Shown in pieces: positions 51,175-59,597 of a stretch of DNA of 64,000 bases. A model generated the notes under the pieces. It worked only from the letters and a program-made list of their open reading frames with translations, did not search any database and was not told the DNA's origin. Position 1 is the first letter of the stretch. Each line of letters begins with the position of its first letter. The DNA lies in the NCBI GenBank assembly GCA_031553615.1, contig JAVBLJ010000008.1:62001-126000 (forward strand), written 5' to 3'. The stretch is from WQXF01 sp031553615 (lineage in GTDB: Bacteria; Bacillota; Clostridia; Christensenellales; Aristaeellaceae). A program made the position numbers and the translations under genes.

Positions 51175-51199
51175 ACGGGCAGGTTTCCCGCCTGCCCGT
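51175..51199 (-). terminator. hairpin between binding protein 2 and ATPase 2
   Basis: ACGGGCAGG and CCTGCCCGT pair around TTTCCCG. On the minus strand TTTCCTAT follows. As in importer 1, it likely lets only part of transcription continue into the ATPase and permease genes. Confidence 0.7.
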
Positions 51200-51219
51200 G
51201 TGCGCATCCTATAGGGGGA

Positions 51220-52293
51220 TTACTCGACCGCGGTCACCTTGGTGATCTCGGTGGGGAAGGTGGGGAAGAACTTGGTCTGATCGCAGCCATCCTTGTCGTT
51301 GAGGAGCTTCACTTCGCCGGAAACCAGCTTGGCGTAGATGGCGTCGTAATCGGCCTGGGCAAACTTGGTGAAGCAGGAGGTATCCATGGGCAGGCCCACG
51401 CCATCGCGATCCGCGGCCATCACCACTTGCTGTCCGCCGGGGAAGGTGCCATCGTAGTAGGCGGCGATGGTCTCGTACACCGAACGCTGCAGCTGCTTCA
51501 TGGCCGAGGTGATGACGGTGGGGGATTCGGGGCTCTGATCCTTATCCACGCCCACGACCCACTTGTTTTCGGAAGCGGCGGCGGCAGCCATAACCGAGTT
51601 GCCCACCGCGCCACCGCAGGCGAAGATCACTTCGGCGCCGTCGTTGTACCAGGCGGCGGCCAGCGCTTGGGCCTCGGGGGTGGCTTCGAACTTGCCGGTG
51701 TAGTTGTAGTTCACGGTCACTTCGGTCAGGCCCATTTCCTTGGCGGCGTATTCGGCGCCCTGCACGAAGCCCAGGCCGAAACGAACCACCGCCGGAACCG
51801 CCATGCCGCCCATGAAGCCCAGCTTGGTGTAGCCTTCCTTCACCACCGCATAGCCGGCCAGGAAGCCGGACTGCTCTTCGGCATACACGATGCTGGATAC
51901 GTTCTTTTCGGTGCGGAACTCGGAGTAATCTCCGCTGTGCGGCGTGCCATCCAGCAGGATGAAGTGCACATCCGGGTACATATCCTGTGCGATGAAGATC
52001 GGCTCTTCAAACAGGAAGCCCGGGGTCACGATGACCTTCGCGCCGCCTTCGACGGCCAGGGCGATGCTATCGAGGTAGGCGTCGGTGCCCTGGGCCTGGG
52101 GCTGATAGTACTTGTGGGTGATGCTCTTTTCATCGGCGTACTTCACCAGACCTTCCCAAGCGCCTTGGTTGAAGGACTTGTCGTCGATGGTGCCCAGGTC
52201 GGTCACCAGCGCCAAGTCGTAGGTTTCCGCCAGCGCGATGGAAACCATGCTCAACATGGCCAGCGCCAGCACCAGGGAAATCAACTTTTTCAT
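51220..52293 (-). CDS. BMP-family ABC transporter substrate-binding protein (importer 2)
   Basis: This 357-residue protein has a signal peptide (KKLISLVLALAMLSMVSIALA) with no lipobox Cys. The mature part begins ETYDLALVTDLGTIDDKSFN, then QGAWEGLVKYADE, the classic N-terminus of BMP/PnrA-type nucleoside-binding proteins. It continues with KVIVTPGFLFEEPIFIAQDM near residue 98 and YTKLGFMGGMAVPAVVRFGL near 157. WVVGVDKDQSPESPTVITSA is near 251. It matches the family better than the importer 1 protein does. The ATG at 52293 is 9 bases after AAAGGAGG; a longer frame has no such site. It leads the minus-strand operon binding protein, ATPase, permease, permease. Confidence 0.93.
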   Translation of the reverse strand: MKKLISLVLALAMLSMVSIALAETYDLALVTDLGTIDDKSFNQGAWEGLVKYADEKSITHKYYQPQAQGTDAYLDSIALAVEGGAKVIVTPGFLFEEPIFIAQDMYPDVHFILLDGTPHSGDYSEFRTEKNVSSIVYAEEQSGFLAGYAVVKEGYTKLGFMGGMAVPAVVRFGLGFVQGAEYAAKEMGLTEVTVNYNYTGKFEATPEAQALAAAWYNDGAEVIFACGGAVGNSVMAAAAASENKWVVGVDKDQSPESPTVITSAMKQLQRSVYETIAAYYDGTFPGGQQVVMAADRDGVGLPMDTSCFTKFAQADYDAIYAKLVSGEVKLLNDKDGCDQTKFFPTFPTEITKVTAVE

Positions 52294-52345
52294 GGGGCTT
52301 GCCCTCCTTTTGCCCTTCATATATGAAGGAACATTCTGCAACAGT

Positions 52346-52374
52346 ATTATAGCAGATTGATGCGCAATGTGAAA
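52346..52374 (-). promoter_or_regulatory. promoter of importer operon 2
   Basis: On the minus strand TTTCAC (52369-52374) and TATAAT (52346-52351) are 17 bases apart. The -10 is extended (TGCTATAAT). The leader to the ATG is about 45 bases, without visible riboswitch structure. Confidence 0.75.
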
Positions 52375-52400
52375 GGGTGAAATGAGGCGCGGTTTCGCAG

Positions 52401-52437
52401 CCCTTTACAAGACCTTTTACAAGACCCTTTACAAGAT
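52401..52437. repeat. three tandem CCTTTTACAAGA units
   Basis: CCCTTTACAAGA, CCTTTTACAAGA and CCCTTTACAAGA follow one another at 12-13 base spacing between two divergent promoters (52346-52374 minus and 52468-52496 plus). Spacing near one helical turn is compatible with a regulator array. Confidence 0.8.
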
Positions 52438-52467
52438 GGGAATGGCGGCCCCATCAAGTGGGAACTC

Positions 52468-52496
52468 TTTACTTCGTTACCTCTTAATGGTATACT
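52468..52496 (+). promoter_or_regulatory. promoter of the fibronectin-like secreted protein
   Basis: TTTACT (52468-52473) and TATACT (52491-52496) are 17 bases apart, and the -10 is preceded by TGG. The sequence TGGTATACTTCAT recurs before the response-regulator gene at 58784-58796. Confidence 0.65.
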
Positions 52497-52536
52497 TCAT
52501 CTATATTTGGCCACACCACATAATAGGAGGGTTTTT

Positions 52537-55500
52537 ATGAAAATCAGACGCTTGCTTGCCCTGCTTCTGGCCTGTGCGCTCTGCCTGCTTCCCGTCGCGC
52601 AGGGCTTTGCCGAGGGCGAGGCACCCGCCGCACCCGAATCGGGCACGACGCCCGTAACGGAACCCGTGCCGGAGCCTGAAACCACGGCGCAGCCTCCGGA
52701 AGAGCCCTCCGAAGAACCTACAGAGGAGCCGACCGAAGCACCCACCGAAGCACCCAGCGAAGAACCTTCGGAAGAACCTTCGGAAGAACCTTCGGAGGAG
52801 CCTACCGAAACGCCTATCGAAGCGCCCGCCGTCCACCCCATCCTTGAGGGGTACGAAGCGCTGCTGACCGATGTGGCCCTGGGCGATACGCCGCTCTCCC
52901 TGGGCGAGGGCTACGCCTTCCTGCGCTTCACCCCCCAGGCCGCCCAGACCGTGCGGTTTGAGACCCTGGGCGAAGCCAAGACCCGCGCCTATCTGTTCGC
53001 CGACCCGGCCCAGGAGCCTATCGCTACCGCCGAGGCGGGCGGCGAGGGCGAAAACTTCGCCTTCGAGCAAGCGTTGGAGGCGGGCAAGGCCTACATTCTG
53101 GCCGTGGGCTGCGAAGCCGCGCAAGCGCCCATCGACGTGACCCTGCGGCTGACGGCGCTCGAAGCCGGGGACGGCGGCGGAACGCTGAAACCTTTCACGA
53201 TCAACCTGGCCGCCCCCGGCGACGAGACCGTGGAGGTCGTAGTGGGCGTTACCGGCAGCTACCGCTATGCGCTGATGTACGCCACCTACACAATAGCCGG
53301 CAGGACCAAGACGATCACCCTGCCCAAGGGTGCGATCCTGGTCGTTAAAAAGGGTGCGGAGCTATTGCTGCACCTCGATCCGGGCGAGGGCGAGATCTTA
53401 GGCTGGTCGGTCCGCACCCTTGCCAACGTACCGATTGCCGTCGTGGACGGTTCCTTTTCTACGGAAGCCTACCTTTACCCCTCGGAGAATCTAGTCGTAA
53501 ACGTGAAAATCGGCACGTACGATTACGAAATCTATTGCGCAATCACCTCCTCGACGCTCACCAGCGTCACCGCGGAGGTCGGGGTGATCAGCGACGTCCC
53601 CGGTCGGTACGTGAGGGGGAGAAACTTGAGTGCCATGATATACACCATCGATGGCAGAGTCACGCAACAGAGCTTCCTCGAACCCTTGCCGTCGTATGAG
53701 ATTACCGGCCTGCCCCAGGATGAGCCCTACTATATCGAGCTGATAAGCGATGTTACAAACACCGTCACCGGCCGCAATACCCTGTGCGAATCTATCGGCG
53801 GTTGGCTGCTGTTCAACGGCCTGATGGAGCCGAGCATCGAGGCAGCCCCCTCCACGGGCGCGCCGCTGGCCATCGACCTCAGCGTTTGGCCGGGCTATCA
53901 CTACGAAACGGTTCCCGCCAACCCGATCACTGGGTTTGAGCTCTGGCGCGGCACCTCGTCCACGCGCTCCAAAATGACCAAGATCGACACCGTCCTGATC
54001 GCCGACTCCAGCGAACATCCGAATTGGTCATTTGACGCGTTTCATACCCTTTCTTACACCGATCGCGGCCTCAAGGCCAACACCACCTATTACTATATAG
54101 CCGTTCCCCTTCGCGGCTCGTTGAGCGCTTTGCAAACGGAAGCGGTGCGCTCCAAGCCTTCCACGCCCAAGCTCACGCTGAGCGCCCGGCCGGTGGTCGG
54201 GGGTGCGATGCTCACCTGGAATCCCCTGCCCGGCGCGACCTACGTGATCAAGCGCACCGGCAAGGGCACCGAGCCCGCCACCTTCACGCACAACGCCGCG
54301 CTGGTGGGCGAATACTACGTCGACAAGACCGTCATCGCCGGAAAGGCGTACAGCTACCAGCTCGAAGCCACCATGAACGGCTCCCCCGTGCTTTCCAACG
54401 CGGCAAAGTTCACGGCCATCTCGCCCAAACCCACGCTGATCGCCACCGCACGGCCGGACGCCACCGTGCTGCTGCGCTGGAACGCTGTGGGCGCAACGAG
54501 CTACATCGTAAAACGGGGACTCAGCAAGACGAGCATGCAGCCGTATGGCACGCCCATTTCGGCGGCTGTGGATGGGGACGGCGAGTTCACCGAGCCTTCC
54601 TTCTCGCTGGTCGTCACCCCGCCCGAAGCGGAACTGGGCAAGACCTACTACTACGCGGTGGAGCCCCAAAACGGCACACTGTCCGCCGCTGTGGGCGCGA
54701 AGGCCGCCTGGGCCAAGGTTTCGCTCACCGCGAAATCCGCCGGATTCAACACGGTAACGGTCAGCTGGAAGCGCGTTCCCGAGGCGATCGGCTATATCCT
54801 GGAGAGCGTGGACAACACAAAGGGAGCGAACCCCCAGACCGTCGCCACCATCAGCGCTTTCGCATCGCCCACCTACACCAACACCTTCAACGCAAACCTG
54901 GGCGATAACCCCACGAAGTACCTGCGCGTGCGGTTCGTCGCCGAAGCCTCTTTGCCGGGCGGCGCTATTCGGGAAAGCGCACCCGGCCCCATCAAGACGG
55001 TGAAAACCGCCTGGGCTAAGCCGGTCTTGCAGGCCAAGGCCCTCTCGGCCAGCAGCGTGGAGCTCTCCTGGCCCGCGCTGGCGGTCTCGAACGGCTTCAA
55101 GGTAGAGCGCCTGGTGGCAAAGCGTTGGGACGATGTGACCAGCGAACTGACCAAAGTATCCTTGGCCGATGAGCCGACCCTGCGCTACACCGAAGTCGGC
55201 CTGACCGGCGATTCCGCGACGTACCGCCTGACCCTGCTGAGCAAGGCCGACTCGGGATGGATGTTCCCGGTCGGAACCAGCCCGGTCAGCGCCTCCGTCA
55301 CGGTGAAATTCACGCTGAGCGCGCCCACAGCCAAGGCGACATACACCGCCAACGACAGGATCACCATCGAATGGCCCGTGATCGGTCAGGCGGTTTCGTA
55401 CACCGTGCAGCGCTCCTCCAGCAAATCCTTCCCGGCGGGCGATGCCACCAAGACCTGGGAAAACATTGTTCCCGCTAAGTACGACGATACGGCCGTGACG

Positions 55501-56319
55501 GTGGATTCCGCGTACTACTACCGCGTGAAGGCCGTCGGCGCGACCGCCTCCAGCAAGTGGTCGTCGGTCGTGTCCTCCAAGGCCACGCTGCCCGCACCCG
55601 CTGTCACCGCGACCCAGCCCGACCGCTTCTCGGTAGTCGCCCGCTGGCCGCTGGTGCCGGGCGCGATCGGCTACAACGTGTACAGCAGTTCCTCTCCCAA
55701 GGGCTGGTTTGAGTGGGAAAACCTGATCACCATGGGCTTCGACGGCCTAGGCAATCAGGAAGCCCAGGAAGATCCCGATGGCTGGGGATGGAGCACCTAC
55801 TATTCCAGCACAAACACGATAGAATTCAACACCCTTTCCTACCCGCTGGGCACAAGCAACTACATCAAGGTCTGCGCGGTGTTTATGCGCAGCGGCGTGC
55901 GGGTCGAAGGCCCGTTCAGCGCGGTGAAAAAGACGACGCCCACGTTCACCCCGCTGCACACTGTCTTGTACGAGCGCGCCCTGACCACCAGCACGATCAC
56001 CTGGTGGGGTCCGTACAGTGAATATGACGTTGCCGAAATCTACTGCGCATACGGCACCAGCTCTTCCTACAAGAAGATCGGTGAGGTTGAGGCGTACGAA
56101 ATGAGCTTCACGCACGCGAACGTGTCCTCCTCTGCCTTCGTGAAGTATCGCGTGCGCCTGCGCTACAAAACCTGGGACGGCAAGCGCACCTTCTACTCCC
56201 CCTTCACCGACGCGAAGCTTGATACCGGCTCTACGGCCTACCTCGCGCCGCTGTCCGCACCCTCCAGCGTTTCGGGGTATAGCGAAACCAGGCCCCTGCC
56301 CGGCGAAGGGCGCAAGTAA
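52537..56319 (+). CDS. large secreted protein with fibronectin type III-like repeats
   Basis: This 1,260-residue protein has a signal peptide (LLALLLACALCLLPVAQGFA). A Pro/Glu/Thr-rich spacer of about 60 residues follows, built on EEPSEEPTEE repeats. Residues about 90-210 look like a pre-peptidase C-terminal type beta domain (YAFLRFTPQAAQTVRFETLG). From about 440 to 1230 there are roughly eight beta-sandwich units of FN3 type, each with a Trp strand (TVSWKRVPEAIGYILE, ITIEWPVIGQAVSYTVQRSS) and a Tyr-Tyr turn (TYYYAVEPQNG, AYYYRVKAVG). It ends RPLPGEGRK with no membrane anchor or S-layer motif. It is probably an adhesive or scaffold protein released or wall-associated. AGGAGGG precedes the ATG at 52537. 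Confidence 0.85.
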   Translation: MKIRRLLALLLACALCLLPVAQGFAEGEAPAAPESGTTPVTEPVPEPETTAQPPEEPSEEPTEEPTEAPTEAPSEEPSEEPSEEPSEEPTETPIEAPAVHPILEGYEALLTDVALGDTPLSLGEGYAFLRFTPQAAQTVRFETLGEAKTRAYLFADPAQEPIATAEAGGEGENFAFEQALEAGKAYILAVGCEAAQAPIDVTLRLTALEAGDGGGTLKPFTINLAAPGDETVEVVVGVTGSYRYALMYATYTIAGRTKTITLPKGAILVVKKGAELLLHLDPGEGEILGWSVRTLANVPIAVVDGSFSTEAYLYPSENLVVNVKIGTYDYEIYCAITSSTLTSVTAEVGVISDVPGRYVRGRNLSAMIYTIDGRVTQQSFLEPLPSYEITGLPQDEPYYIELISDVTNTVTGRNTLCESIGGWLLFNGLMEPSIEAAPSTGAPLAIDLSVWPGYHYETVPANPITGFELWRGTSSTRSKMTKIDTVLIADSSEHPNWSFDAFHTLSYTDRGLKANTTYYYIAVPLRGSLSALQTEAVRSKPSTPKLTLSARPVVGGAMLTWNPLPGATYVIKRTGKGTEPATFTHNAALVGEYYVDKTVIAGKAYSYQLEATMNGSPVLSNAAKFTAISPKPTLIATARPDATVLLRWNAVGATSYIVKRGLSKTSMQPYGTPISAAVDGDGEFTEPSFSLVVTPPEAELGKTYYYAVEPQNGTLSAAVGAKAAWAKVSLTAKSAGFNTVTVSWKRVPEAIGYILESVDNTKGANPQTVATISAFASPTYTNTFNANLGDNPTKYLRVRFVAEASLPGGAIRESAPGPIKTVKTAWAKPVLQAKALSASSVELSWPALAVSNGFKVERLVAKRWDDVTSELTKVSLADEPTLRYTEVGLTGDSATYRLTLLSKADSGWMFPVGTSPVSASVTVKFTLSAPTAKATYTANDRITIEWPVIGQAVSYTVQRSSSKSFPAGDATKTWENIVPAKYDDTAVTVDSAYYYRVKAVGATASSKWSSVVSSKATLPAPAVTATQPDRFSVVARWPLVPGAIGYNVYSSSSPKGWFEWENLITMGFDGLGNQEAQEDPDGWGWSTYYSSTNTIEFNTLSYPLGTSNYIKVCAVFMRSGVRVEGPFSAVKKTTPTFTPLHTVLYERALTTSTITWWGPYSEYDVAEIYCAYGTSSSYKKIGEVEAYEMSFTHANVSSSAFVKYRVRLRYKTWDGKRTFYSPFTDAKLDTGSTAYLAPLSAPSSVSGYSETRPLPGEGRK

Positions 56320-56383
56320 CCCTTCCCGCCGAACGGGCCGATTCCTCCGACTGGGGGAATCCTAGGGAAATGTTTCTGCCCAG

Positions 56384-56428
56384 CGGGGCTGCCGTACCGG
56401 CAAAATGTCCGGTACGGCAGCCCCGTTT
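56384..56428 (+). terminator. strong intrinsic terminator
   Basis: A perfect 17-base inverted repeat (CGGGGCTGCCGTACCGG and complement) with an 8-base loop is followed by TTT. It lies 65 bases after the fibronectin-like gene. Confidence 0.88.
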
Positions 56429-56512
56429 GCGCTATTCGCTGGAAAACCTGGTACTAGCCAAGCCGCGCTTTTTCCGCTACAATACGGTTATACCACATTT
56501 GGGGGCGCACAC

Positions 56513-57547
56513 ATGCCAAACCAACCCACCCAGAACGCAAAGGACTCCCTGCAGGCGCTGGCCCCGCTCATCGTGCTCGATTTGGAATGGAACCAGCGCT
56601 ACGGCAAGCAACAAGGCATCCCTTCCTCGCTGCCCCAGGAAATCGTGGAAATCGGCGCGGTAAAGCTGGACGCGTCGATGGGCATCGCCGACCGGTTCCA
56701 GGCCACGGTGCGCCCGGTGGTGCATCCGGTGCTGCACCGGCATGTGCAGCGCGTAACCGGCATCAGCGCCGAGGATTGCCGCGAGGGCCTGCCCTTCCGG
56801 GAGGCGGGGGCGGCGCTGATGGCGTTTTGCGGCGAGGCGTTCACGCTGTGCACCTGGGGGCCCGATGACTACCCGGTGCTGCAGCGCAATTTGGCCTACT
56901 GGTCGCTGCCGCAGGACTGGGCGCGCACGCCGCTGGATGCGCAAAAGATGTACGCACACCTGCAGGGTACAGGGCAGAGCAAGCAGGTAAGCCTGCAGGC
57001 CGCCATGGAGGTGCTGGGCATCGCGCAGGAGTTCCCCTCCCACCGCGCGCTGCACGACGCCTACCACACCGCGCTGGTGGTGCAAAAGCTGCGCGCCCTG
57101 GCCGATGCGCTGCAAATCGACGATCCGCGCCACAAGCTGCTGAGCGACGCTTCCGCCGAGTATGCGCAGCGGCGGGAGGAGCGCAGCACCGTGCGCGCCA
57201 CCGCCTACCGCACCGCCGACGCGCTGCTGGCCGATGAATCGCTGTTTGAGCTAACCTGCCCTTATTGCGATGCGCCGGTGAGCGCCGCCTCCAAGCGGCT
57301 ATCGCTCTCCGGCCAGCAGACGCTGGAGCAATTCGCCGCCTGCAAGAGCCACGGCACCCTCCGCACTCGCTTTGTGCCGCAGCGCACCGCCTCGGGCACA
57401 CTGAGCCTGCGAACCTGCATCTCCCCTGCCACCGAGCAGCAGATGCGGCAATTCTTGGATCGCTACGCCAAGCAGAACGCGGTGCGCACCCGCCGCACGG
57501 GGCATCGCGGCGGCAGGATAAGGGCCGCCCGCCCCGACAAACAGTAG
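56513..57547 (+). CDS. DEDDh-type 3'-5' exonuclease with C-terminal zinc-binding region
   Basis: This 344-residue protein begins with an exonuclease domain of the DnaQ/KapD type. Acidic residues lie in LIVLDLEWNQRYG near residue 20, TLCTWGPDDYPVLQRNL near 112, and the final SHRALHDAYHTALVV near 178 supplies His and Asp. The full DEDDh set is present, so activity is likely. After about residue 240 comes a Cys-rich part (LTCPYCDAPV ... FAACKSHGTLRTRF), probably a zinc site that aids nucleic-acid binding. The C-terminus is basic (RRTGHRGGRIRAARPDKQ). The ATG at 56513 lacks a strong ribosome site (GGGGGCG). It is followed after 49 bases by the LCP gene. Confidence 0.85.
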   Translation: MPNQPTQNAKDSLQALAPLIVLDLEWNQRYGKQQGIPSSLPQEIVEIGAVKLDASMGIADRFQATVRPVVHPVLHRHVQRVTGISAEDCREGLPFREAGAALMAFCGEAFTLCTWGPDDYPVLQRNLAYWSLPQDWARTPLDAQKMYAHLQGTGQSKQVSLQAAMEVLGIAQEFPSHRALHDAYHTALVVQKLRALADALQIDDPRHKLLSDASAEYAQRREERSTVRATAYRTADALLADESLFELTCPYCDAPVSAASKRLSLSGQQTLEQFAACKSHGTLRTRFVPQRTASGTLSLRTCISPATEQQMRQFLDRYAKQNAVRTRRTGHRGGRIRAARPDKQ

Positions 57548-57596
57548 CTCTTGCGCCGCCGCGCTGCGCCCCTGCGAACACAAAAAAGGAGCTGCC

Positions 57597-58715
57597 ATGC
57601 ATCCGACCGATCCTTCCAGGCTGCCCGAGCCTATCCACCTCTCGGATGAGCCTTATGAGAATGAGCCTTATGAGGATGCGCTTTACAAGGATGCGCTTTG
57701 CGAGAATGCACCCAGCGCCGAGCCGGGAAGCGGAGCTCACGGCCCCAGTGAAGGCGGTGCGGCCTTGGCGGAAATCCTGGCTTCGGCCAGCGAGATTCCG
57801 GCCGAGAAGCGCTCTTTGTGTTTGCGCCCCTTGCTTTTGGGGAAGCGCGTACCGCATGCCGCGCGCATCGTAAGCATCACTTTGGCCGCGCTGCTGCTGG
57901 TGCTGGGCGCGTTGGCGGCCAAGCTTTGGCTGGATCGGCCCAGCGGCATCCACCATTACCTGCTGGCGGGCAAGGATCATTGGGGCGAGACCGATCCCGA
58001 CGATGCGGGCCGCACCGACGTGATGCTGCTCCTCTCGCTAAATTACGATCAGCCCAGCATCTCCATGACCTCCTTCCTGCGCGATACGCAGGTGGAAACG
58101 CCCAAGGGCGGGCAGATAAAGCTCAACACGCTGGCCCGGCAGTATGGCGACGAGGGGCTGCGGACTTACTTGGAGGAAACCTACTCCATTGATATCGAAG
58201 GCCTGTTTAGCATCAATTTTACCGGCATCGTGCAGGTGCTCGATTCGCTGGGCGGCGTGACCGTGGAGCTGACCCGGGCCGAGGTGGGTTACTTGCGCCG
58301 CGCGGTGGGCGAATATGAAGGGTATCCGCTCCAGGAGGGCCCCTGCCTGCTCAACGGAGCGCTGGCGCTGGGCTACATGCGCTGCCGCAAGCTCGATAAC
58401 GACTTTGGCCGCACCAACCGCCAGGCCAACGTACTCTCCGCGCTCATGAGCGAGGCGCGAACCATGCAAATGGGCGAGGTGCTGGGCATCGTGCCCGCCA
58501 TCGCCCGCTGTTACACCACCGGCATGAGCCTGGGCGACCAGCTGGCGCTGGCGCGAGGCGCTTTTTCGCTGCGTTCCGCGCCCTTGCGCCGCCACCAGAT
58601 TCCCGCCGAGGGCACCTACCGCTTCGCCACCGTGGACGGCGCTTCCATGCTCCGCATCAATCTGGAAAAGAATCGACAGCTTTTTCACGATTTTCTGGCG
58701 GGTACGGTCGAATAA
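57597..58715 (+). CDS. LytR-CpsA-Psr (LCP) family protein
   Basis: This 372-residue protein has one transmembrane helix near residues 85-107 (IVSITLAALLLVLGALAAKL), with an extracellular LCP domain after it. LCP enzymes transfer undecaprenyl-linked glycopolymers to peptidoglycan. Conserved parts are GRTDVMLLLSLNYDQPSISM near 140, SFLRDTQVETP with the pyrophosphate-binding Arg, LEETYSIDIEGLFSINFTGI near 195, and YMRCRKLDNDFGRTNRQANV near 260. The 80-residue cytoplasmic N-terminus contains degenerate repeats (YENEPYEDALYKDALCENAP). The ATG follows AAAAAGGAG by 7 bases. It lies between the exonuclease and a two-component system that may respond to the envelope. Confidence 0.9.
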   Translation: MHPTDPSRLPEPIHLSDEPYENEPYEDALYKDALCENAPSAEPGSGAHGPSEGGAALAEILASASEIPAEKRSLCLRPLLLGKRVPHAARIVSITLAALLLVLGALAAKLWLDRPSGIHHYLLAGKDHWGETDPDDAGRTDVMLLLSLNYDQPSISMTSFLRDTQVETPKGGQIKLNTLARQYGDEGLRTYLEETYSIDIEGLFSINFTGIVQVLDSLGGVTVELTRAEVGYLRRAVGEYEGYPLQEGPCLLNGALALGYMRCRKLDNDFGRTNRQANVLSALMSEARTMQMGEVLGIVPAIARCYTTGMSLGDQLALARGAFSLRSAPLRRHQIPAEGTYRFATVDGASMLRINLEKNRQLFHDFLAGTVE

Positions 58716-58749
58716 TGACCGAAAACCTATATTTATTATAAAGAAACCA

Positions 58750-58791
58750 TTGCCAAATGTGTCAATTTCGGGTACAATCGATTTGGTATAC
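58750..58791 (+). promoter_or_regulatory. promoter region of the two-component system
   Basis: TTGCCA (58750-58755) and TACAAT (58773-58778) are 17 bases apart. A second candidate -10, TGGTATACT (58783-58791), follows directly and matches the motif upstream of the fibronectin-like gene. Confidence 0.7.
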
Positions 58792-58877
58792 TTCATATAG
58801 TAACGGATTTGTACGCAAGCGCAATACTTGGTGCGACGAATCATCTTCTACGACCGGGATGGAGGCGGGGACAAGCC

Positions 58878-59597
58878 ATGATTAAGATTCTGCTCATCGA
58901 GGATGACCGCGACATTCAAAGCATCAATTCCTTCTTTTTGCACAGCAAGGGGCACGATGTGACCTGCGCTTATTCTTGCGCGGAGGGCTTCGAAAAGGTG
59001 CAGAGCTATGTGCCCGATTGCATCGTGCTGGACGTGAACCTGCCGGACGGCACCGGCCTGGAGCTTTGCCCGCGCCTGCGCACCGTCACCGATTCGCCCA
59101 TCATCTTCCTCAGCTGCATGGACACCGAGGACGATAAAATCGCGGGCCTGCTGACCGGCGGCGACGATTACATGACCAAGCCCTACTCCGTGAAGGAGCT
59201 GGAGGCGCGCATCCAGGTGGCCATGCGCAAGCGGGTCGCCACCGCGCAAGCCTCCAACGCCGTGCAGCTCAACGTGCTGGAGTTCCCGCCGCTGCGCATC
59301 GACCTCACCTTTGAAAAGGTGTTCGTACACGATGCGGCGCTCAACATCTCCAAAAAGGCTTTCGGCATGCTCACCGTGCTGGCGCAGCATCCGGGCCAGT
59401 GCATCAGCGCCGAGCAGCTCTACGAAACCGTGTGGGAAATGACCAGCCTGGGCGATCTGCGCACGGTGCACGTACACATATTCAACCTGCGCAAATGCCT
59501 CGACCAGGCGATGCCCGAGCATCAGGTGATCCGCACTGCTTGGGGCAAGGGCTACTGCTTCGTGCCGCCCGGCGGGCAGGAGGCGGCGGTTGAATGA
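58878..59597 (+). CDS. OmpR-family response regulator
   Basis: This 239-residue protein has a receiver domain (MIKILLIEDDRDIQSINSFF, phosphoacceptor Asp in CIVLDVNLPDGTG near residue 53, Lys in DDYMTKPYSVKEL near 103). A winged helix follows (LNISKKAFGMLTVLAQHPGQ, then LYETVWEMTSLGDLRTVHVH and VIRTAWGKGYCFVPP). The target genes are unknown. The ATG at 58878 is 9 bases after GGAGGCGG; an upstream frame is unsupported. The stop overlaps the kinase start by 4 bases (ATGA). Confidence 0.95.
   Translation: MIKILLIEDDRDIQSINSFFLHSKGHDVTCAYSCAEGFEKVQSYVPDCIVLDVNLPDGTGLELCPRLRTVTDSPIIFLSCMDTEDDKIAGLLTGGDDYMTKPYSVKELEARIQVAMRKRVATAQASNAVQLNVLEFPPLRIDLTFEKVFVHDAALNISKKAFGMLTVLAQHPGQCISAEQLYETVWEMTSLGDLRTVHVHIFNLRKCLDQAMPEHQVIRTAWGKGYCFVPPGGQEAAVE

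Noticed and set aside
56290..56319. LPxTG-type sorting signal at the end of the FN3 protein (LPGEG)
   Set aside because: No hydrophobic helix or basic tail follows; the protein ends 2 residues later.
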